A stretch of 45,264 bases of DNA from Bacteroidales bacterium (lineage in GTDB: Bacteria; Bacteroidota; Bacteroidia; Bacteroidales; P3), in assembly GCA_016283175.1 (NCBI GenBank), contig JAEEMK010000063.1:1-45264 (forward strand), given 5' to 3'. Below, one piece after another: positions 41,847 to 45,264 of the stretch (the stretch's first letter is position 1; each line of letters opens with the position of its first letter). The position numbers and the translations under genes were made by a program. Under the pieces are notes generated by a model. It made no database searches, was not told where the DNA came from, and was given only the letters and a program-made list of their open reading frames with translations.

Positions 41847-43361
41847 GTGGGAGTAATAGCACGACAAAGCATCAAAGGAGCTCTGGCCAACTACTTGGGC
41901 GTGGCGATAGGATTCTTCACCACCTTCTTCGTCCTGACCGACTGTCTGAGCCAGGAGGAAATAGGCCTTACACGCGTTATGGTCGACGCGGCGATGCTTT
42001 TCTCCGGCCTTGCACAGCTGGGTACAAACGCTTCTATCATACGCTTTTTCCCGTTCTTTAAAAGCGAGGATGAGAAGAACCACGGCATCTTTGGATGGTC
42101 CATACTCATACCTTTCATCGGCTTCACGATATTCGCGCTGCTATTCTTCATCTTCAAGGAAGACATCGTGGAGGTCTACTCACAGAAATCGCCGCTGATA
42201 GCCAATTATGCCTATCTGTTGTTGCCACTGACCTTTTTCGCCCTGTACCTTACCGTTTTTGAGACCAACGCCAGCGTTTTGCTGCGCATCACGGTGCCGC
42301 GACTGACACGCGAGGTGGGTATCAGGGTATTCAATCTGGTGTGCTACTTGCTCTACGGCAAGGGCGTTATCTCGCTCGACCTTTTTGTGCTGCTGTTCTG
42401 CCTCAGCTATGCTTTGGCAATGCTCATCAATTTCGTCTACCTGCTTTCGCTGGGCAAGATATCGTTCCGCATCGATTGGCAGTTCATCAACCGCCAGCGT
42501 CTCAAAGAGATAGTTCTCTACACGCTGTTTATGACCGCCACAGTCCTGGCAGGCAACATACCGCTTATCAACTCGCTTTTCCTCGGTGCACAGACAGGTC
42601 TGGCGCTTACGGGTGTATATACCATCGCCTTTTACATTGCCAACATCGTCGAAGTTCCCTACCGTTCGCTCGGGGCCATATCACGACCGATGATTGCACA
42701 GGCGGTGCGCGACGACAACTGGCAGGAGGTCAACCGCCTCGGTCAGCAGGTGTCGCTGCATCAGTTTCTGGTCAGCGCACTAATATTTTATTTTATCTTT
42801 ATCAATCTGACCCCTCTGTTCGCCGTGATTCCGCACGGTTCAGAATACGTGGGCGGAATTGGAGTGGTCTTCTTTCTGGGTCTTGCAAAAATAGTCAACT
42901 CATCGCTGTCGATAGGCACCGACATACTCAACTATTCGCGTCACTATCCCTTCTCCCTGCTATTCATAGGCATTCTTACCGCATCGGCCATCATCCTCAA
43001 TAACAGCCTCATACCCCTTTGGAGCATCAAAGGGTCGGCCTGCGCCACACTCTTCTCCTACGTGCTCTATTTTATGTGCCTGCTGCTCTTCATCGGCAAA
43101 AAGCTCAAGGTTGGCCTTTTCAGCAGCAAGCACCTGTACATACTCGCTATGATGCTGGTACTGTTTGGCTTGGACCTGCTTTGGACGCTTTTGCTAACGC
43201 CTCTCTTTGCACCGCATCCGCACATCGTGGCATTGCTGTGCGACGCTGTCGCCAAAACGGCAGTGATGCTGGTAATCAGCATCGTCGTCGTCAGCCGCCT
43301 GCACATCTCACAGGATGTCGATAATTTCTTCGACAAAATGCTCCGCCGCAAAAGAGGATAG
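41847..43361 (+). CDS. Polysaccharide/oligosaccharide flippase (Wzx-like)
   Basis: 504 aa, GTG start (VGVIARQSIKGALANYLGVAIGF). The N-terminal pattern QSIK-x(3)-NYLG-x(2)-IGF is common in Bacteroidota polysaccharide-biosynthesis flippases of the MATE/MVF superfamily. Twelve to fourteen membrane helices are visible across the length, with short charged loops (FFPFFKSEDEKNHG, PMIAQAVRDDNWQEVNRL). It is predicted to flip lipid-linked glycans across the inner membrane. No glycosyltransferase genes are adjacent, so the substrate is open. A start at an ATG is not available near the N-terminus; the GTG fits homologue starts. Confidence 0.85.
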   Translation: MGVIARQSIKGALANYLGVAIGFFTTFFVLTDCLSQEEIGLTRVMVDAAMLFSGLAQLGTNASIIRFFPFFKSEDEKNHGIFGWSILIPFIGFTIFALLFFIFKEDIVEVYSQKSPLIANYAYLLLPLTFFALYLTVFETNASVLLRITVPRLTREVGIRVFNLVCYLLYGKGVISLDLFVLLFCLSYALAMLINFVYLLSLGKISFRIDWQFINRQRLKEIVLYTLFMTATVLAGNIPLINSLFLGAQTGLALTGVYTIAFYIANIVEVPYRSLGAISRPMIAQAVRDDNWQEVNRLGQQVSLHQFLVSALIFYFIFINLTPLFAVIPHGSEYVGGIGVVFFLGLAKIVNSSLSIGTDILNYSRHYPFSLLFIGILTASAIILNNSLIPLWSIKGSACATLFSYVLYFMCLLLFIGKKLKVGLFSSKHLYILAMMLVLFGLDLLWTLLLTPLFAPHPHIVALLCDAVAKTAVMLVISIVVVSRLHISQDVDNFFDKMLRRKRG

Positions 43362-43755
43362 AAAACGATTTTAACTCCTTTTACAAGAAATGTTGAAATT
43401 TAACATTTCAAAATGCTGTTTTGTCCTGAAATCCGCCATCCTAACCCCCTTTTTCCATATACCATCTTCTTACCAAACTCTTATCAAACTCTTACCAAAC
43501 TTTTACTAAAGACTACAAATGTAGAAGACAATAAGTTTTAAATAAGAGTTTTATAAGTGTAAAAAATGGTGCATTCTGTGCTTGCGCAGGGGTGTATTGA
43601 AAAATCGACATTGATAATCAATATGTTGAAAATGTTAAATTATGTTCGTTTTTGATATTGAAAAAATTATCATTTGGTGAGGGCGTCTGGTATGAAGTGG
43701 TTTCCGAGTTTTGCCGCCAATGAAGAATGAGGTTTTCCAATCCAATTTTTTTGTG
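43362..43755. other. Long intergenic region upstream of prfA
   Basis: AT-rich, no convincing gene (a 29-codon frame at 43566 has no support). It contains an AT-rich inverted repeat GAAATGTT/AACATTTC at 43387-43409, which may be a weak terminator for the flippase gene, and the 11-bp tandem array at 43468-43511. Confidence 0.5.
43468..43511 (+). repeat. Four 11-bp tandem repeats upstream of prfA
   Basis: Four units of exactly 11 bp: TCTTACCAAAC, TCTTATCAAAC, TCTTACCAAAC and a diverged TTTTACTAAAG. In the phase TATCAAACTCT it shares 8 of 11 positions, including AACTCT, with the unit GATTCAACTCT before the histidine kinase, in the same orientation to the downstream gene. No spacers, so not CRISPR. 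Confidence 0.8.
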
Positions 43756-43763
43756 TAATTTTG
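43756..43763 (+). promoter_or_regulatory. Probable -7 box for prfA
   Basis: TAATTTTG followed by CA, consensus -7 box, with TTTT/TTTC about 19 nt upstream as a weak -33. The start lies about 43 bp before the prfA ATG. Confidence 0.5.
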
Positions 43764-43812
43764 CATTTTCTGTATTATTAACACTGATTCAAATTTTTGA
43801 TTATATTTCAAT

Positions 43813-44883
43813 ATGTTAGACAAACTTGAAGCCATATATTCCCGCTATTGTGAGATTGAAAAACAGATGAACGAGCCTGACATTATGTCGGATATGAAAC
43901 GCTATGTGAAGTTGAGCAAGGACTATAAGGACCTGCAGCCTGTGGTGAAAGCATACAAGGAATACAAGGCTCTGCTCGAAACCATCGATGAGTGCAAAGA
44001 CCTGCTTGAAAACGAGAAAGACCCAGAGCTGAAAGAGATGGCCAAGGAGGAACTCACTGCCAGCCAGGAGCGTCGCGAGAAGATGGAGGACGAGATACGC
44101 ATCCTGCTCATCCCTGCCGACCCGCAAGACTCGAAGAACGCCGTCGTCGAGATTCGTGGCGGCACGGGCGGCGACGAGGCCTGCATCTTTGCCGGCGACT
44201 TGTTCCGTATGTACACCCGCTACTGCGAGAAGAAGCATTGGAAGGTCGAGGTCACAGACTTCAACGAGGGTACTTCAGGCGGATACAAGGACATCACCTT
44301 CACCGTCACGGGCGATGGCGTATACGGTCTGCTGAAATACGAGAGCGGTGTGCACCGTGTGCAGCGTGTGCCGGCCACCGAGACACAGGGACGCATCCAC
44401 ACGTCGGCTGCCGGCGTGGTGGTGCTGCCTGAGGCTGAAGAGTTTGACGTCGAACTGAATATGAACGACGTGCGCATTGATACCTTCTGCGCATCGGGTC
44501 CTGGCGGTCAGTGCGTAAACACCACATATTCGGCTGTGCGTCTGACACATATCCCGACGGGTATTGTCGTTTCGATGCAGGACCAGAAGAGCCAAATCAA
44601 GAACAAGGAGAAGGCCATCAGCATCCTCCGCACACGCCTCTATGAGCGCGAGTACAACAAGTATATGGAGGAACTTTCGTCCAAGCGCAAGACGATGGTT
44701 GCCACGGGCGACCGCTCGGAGAAGGTGCGCACCTACAACTATCCGCAGAGCCGCGTCACCGACCATCGCATCGGCTGGTCTATGCACAACCTGCCGGCCT
44801 TTATGGACGGCGACATCGAGGATTGCATCGAAGCCCTGCAGCTGGCCGAGAACGCCGAGAAACTGAAGGCATCGGTCGGTTGA
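43813..44883 (+). CDS. prfA: Peptide chain release factor 1
   Basis: 356 aa. Reads UAA and UAG. The tripeptide stop-recognition motif PAT (187-189, in RVPATETQGRIHTSAA) identifies RF1 rather than RF2. The peptidyl-tRNA hydrolysis motif GGQ is at 231-233 (SGPGGQCVNTT). The N-terminal coiled coil and C-terminal helix (HNLPAFMDGDIEDCIEALQLAENAEKL) are complete. Single gene downstream of a long regulatory gap, followed by a lipoprotein gene. Confidence 0.97.
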   Translation: MLDKLEAIYSRYCEIEKQMNEPDIMSDMKRYVKLSKDYKDLQPVVKAYKEYKALLETIDECKDLLENEKDPELKEMAKEELTASQERREKMEDEIRILLIPADPQDSKNAVVEIRGGTGGDEACIFAGDLFRMYTRYCEKKHWKVEVTDFNEGTSGGYKDITFTVTGDGVYGLLKYESGVHRVQRVPATETQGRIHTSAAGVVVLPEAEEFDVELNMNDVRIDTFCASGPGGQCVNTTYSAVRLTHIPTGIVVSMQDQKSQIKNKEKAISILRTRLYEREYNKYMEELSSKRKTMVATGDRSEKVRTYNYPQSRVTDHRIGWSMHNLPAFMDGDIEDCIEALQLAENAEKLKASVG

Positions 44884-44960
44884 TTACAAACCGTTAAGGC
44901 GTACCACAGTGTACACCCTAAACCTTACAACCCTTATACCCTATAACCATCATTACAAGT

Positions 44961-45264
44961 ATGAAAATAAAATATCTAAAACTCAAGAACTGGTTACTTG
45001 TCTCATTGGCAGGACTGTTAGGAATCAACTTGTCGTGCGAAGAGATGCGTGTTGACGAATACGGCTGTCCTTCCGCCAATTTCAACGTTAAGGGTAAAGT
45101 CACCAACCCTCAGGGCAATCCAATACCCGGCATCCAGGTCAAAATGGATTATAATTTCGATACAACGGACGGAGGCGGCATATACTCGGTGAATTCTGGT
45201 GGAATACCAGGTCAAACCACACATTTCGAGGTGGTTTTCACGGATATTGACAGCACCGAGAATG
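44961..45264 (+). CDS. Putative lipoprotein of the radical-SAM-associated type (3' end outside window)
   Basis: First 101 codons only. Signal peptide with lipobox (LLVSLAGLLGINLSC, Cys at about 26). Then EYGCPSANFNVKGKVTNPQGNPIPGIQVKM, which resembles the start of Bacteroidota lipoproteins encoded next to a dedicated radical SAM enzyme: a conserved EYG-(C/T)-P block followed by a carboxypeptidase-regulatory-like beta domain. The partner enzyme would be expected just past the window end. The family call is from memory of this pattern; a generic CnaB-like lipoprotein is the alternative. Confidence 0.6.
   Translation, partial: MKIKYLKLKNWLLVSLAGLLGINLSCEEMRVDEYGCPSANFNVKGKVTNPQGNPIPGIQVKMDYNFDTTDGGGIYSVNSGGIPGQTTHFEVVFTDIDSTEN

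Overview
The window is a chromosomal segment of a Bacteroidota bacterium, most likely Bacteroidales. The evidence is promoters of the TTTG-N18..20-TAnnTTTG type before many genes, absence of Shine-Dalgarno sequences, two proteins with type IX secretion (T9SS) C-terminal sorting domains, a C10 and an S46 peptidase, and a complete Bacteroidota-order division/cell-wall (dcw) cluster. Genus cannot be read from the sequence.

Layout. 1-475: palindromic intergenic repeat and a promoter. 476-4269: a small ORF, a T9SS cargo protein and a secreted C10 cysteine protease. 4270-5926 (-): a small membrane protein and a sugar-type MFS transporter. 5996-9925 (-): ATP synthase genes atpE-F-H-A-G, without atpB, atpD or atpC. 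10078-11640 (-): nadB. 11967-14931 (-): a two-component system (lipoprotein-like TPR histidine kinase and response regulator) preceded by an 11-bp tandem array. 15118-15188 (-): tRNA-Cys. 15391-16197 (+): SpoU/TrmH RNA methyltransferase.

16208-22138 is an accessory island of mixed base composition: a calcineurin-type phosphoesterase, a beta-CASP-like metallo-beta-lactamase protein, a PD-(D/E)XK-like protein, two paralogous small proteins of unknown family flanking a WG-repeat gene broken by an in-frame TGA, and a WYL-domain regulator. 22207-24378 (-): S46 dipeptidyl-peptidase.

25190-40713 (+) is the dcw cluster: mraZ, rsmH, ftsL, ftsI, murE, mraY, murD-like, ftsW, murG, murC, ftsQ, ftsA, ftsZ, ending in a strong terminator. 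Its main surprise is the murD position. It holds only a 181-residue MurD C-terminal-domain protein whose substrate-binding motifs are changed, so D-Glu ligation must be done by a gene elsewhere. A ladder of 10-bp-phased GG motifs before mraZ looks like an MraZ operator. FtsZ has a very long acidic tail and MurC a His/Glu-rich insert.

40993-41727 (-) encodes a TerB-like domain fused to an FtsK-gamma (DNA-reading) winged helix without the motor. Then come a polysaccharide flippase, prfA (RF1), and the start of a lipoprotein of the radical-SAM-associated type, cut by the window end.

Three kinds of 11-bp-periodic DNA occur: the palindromic repeat family (four copies) and two tandem arrays with a common AACTCT core, one before the kinase and one upstream of prfA. 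The best candidates for undescribed biology are the MurD-like pseudoenzyme, the 16-22 kb island, the FtsK-gamma fusion and the repeat families.
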